From contig MEUB01000033.1 in the NCBI GenBank assembly GCA_001771535.1, forward strand, positions 1-49,592: DNA of 49,592 bases, written 5' to 3'. The notes below the pieces were generated by a model that was not told the DNA's origin, searched no databases, and was given only the letters and a program-made list of their open reading frames with translations. Position 1 is the stretch's first letter. Each line of letters opens with the position of its first letter. The stretch comes from a candidate division WOR-1 bacterium RIFOXYB2_FULL_37_13 (GTDB lineage Bacteria; Margulisbacteria; WOR-1; XYC2-FULL-46-14; XYC2-FULL-37-10). A program made the position numbers and the translations under genes. Shown piece after piece: positions 49,187 to 49,592 of this stretch.

Positions 49187-49592
49187 CTAAGTTAAGTCAT
49201 TTTCAATTCCAGACATAGGGACACAAACAAAAGTAGCAATAGTCCCTAAAGCATCTGAGTGTTTCATTATCTTTGAAATTAGTATCTGCCGATTGTTTGT
49301 ATCTTCCGGATAAAGATTCGAAAGTAAACAACCAATAAAAAATATTTTATCAAAAGGGTTTGCATTTGTTTGCTTCCAATCAAAAGAATTTGCTATATAA
49401 GAGGCACATTCAATAAAACAATCATCTGTTAACTTTAAAAAAGTAAAAATCCCAGCGGCAATTGATGCTTGTTCAGCCATATCTTCTTCAATAGAAAGAC
49501 GTACTTCTTGTTTTTTAGCAAACATTGCAACATAAAAGGTATCACTAGTGTCCCAACGTTGAAAGGGTAAAAACTCGATAAAGCTTGACAAT
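49187..49592 (-). CDS. Hypothetical protein, cut by the window edge
   Basis: At least 134 residues, helical, cysteine-containing (for example FIGCLLSNLYPED, CFIECASYIANSF), ending GIENDLT. The frame is open to the last base; a TTG at 49591 could be a start but the true start may lie beyond the window. It ends 15 bp before the radical SAM gene begins, so the two are probably one operon. No family is recognised and no motif suggests a function. Confidence 0.45.
   Translation of the reverse strand, partial: LSSFIEFLPFQRWDTSDTFYVAMFAKKQEVRLSIEEDMAEQASIAAGIFTFLKLTDDCFIECASYIANSFDWKQTNANPFDKIFFIGCLLSNLYPEDTNNRQILISKIMKHSDALGTIATFVCVPMSGIENDLT

Noticed and set aside
1-49592. tRNA, rRNA, CRISPR, insertion sequence, riboswitch
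   Set aside because: No cloverleaf with CCA-type ends, rRNA-like stretch, regular direct repeat array, transposase frame or recognisable aptamer core was seen on reading both strands; a covariance-model scan would settle small RNAs.

Overview
The window is 49.6 kb of AT-rich bacterial chromosome using the standard code (TGA, TAA and TAG all act as stops). I saw no rRNA, tRNA, CRISPR array, transposase or phage gene. The gene set fits an anaerobic, diderm-like, uncultured bacterium. There are two class III (oxygen-sensitive) ribonucleotide reductases and no aerobic one, DapL-route lysine/diaminopimelate synthesis, the MEP isoprenoid enzyme IspH, a minor pseudopilin cluster, a lipoprotein and a small outer-membrane-type protein. 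A candidate-phylum lineage such as Margulisbacteria/WOR-1 is a guess from overall flavour, not a demonstrated assignment.

Layout. 1-8.0 kb (+): envelope glycosylation operon with the end of a repeat protein, a UbiA-type polyprenyl-phosphate transferase, an NAD-dependent epimerase and two overlapping DUF2723-TPR glycosyltransferase paralogs. 8.1-13.1 kb: a DUF2914 membrane protein, two Dpp/Opp-type ABC ATPases without permeases, a small outer-membrane-like protein and two coupled alpha/beta hydrolases. 13.2-17.4 kb (-): core genes gmk, rpoZ, coaBC, priA. 17.6-21.6 kb (+): lipoprotein, thrS without the TGS domain, infC with an AUA start, rpmI, rplT and a DUF151 nuclease-family gene. 21.6-27.3 kb (-): one long tight operon, topA - 32-residue membrane peptide - panC - four minor pseudopilins - glycosyltransferase 2 - SMR/EamA protein. 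27.4-33.0 kb: Yip1 protein, hisG, a methyltransferase fragment, an orphan GHKL/histidine-kinase-like protein, dapL and ispH.

33.0-39.8 kb is an accessory-looking stretch. It holds a DUF362 protein that appears frameshifted, a decayed hepT copy, a methyltransferase, an unknown 160-residue protein, an intact HepT/MntA toxin-antitoxin pair, an AMIN-phosphodiester glycosidase and a divergent kinase-fold protein. 39.8-44.9 kb (-) is the nrdR - nrdD - nrdD - redoxin operon for anaerobic dNTP synthesis. 45-49.6 kb has an unknown 301-residue protein with an operator-like palindrome, and a 1013-residue radical SAM protein whose N-terminal part contains an internally duplicated module.

The strongest window-wide signal is regulatory. 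Many isolated genes or operon heads have an extended -10 box (TGnTATAAT) only 6-14 nt before the start codon and no Shine-Dalgarno sequence, so their mRNAs should be leaderless or nearly so. Operon-internal genes and several lineage-specific genes instead carry clear ribosome binding sites. All functional calls come from reading motifs in the sequence; no database search was run.
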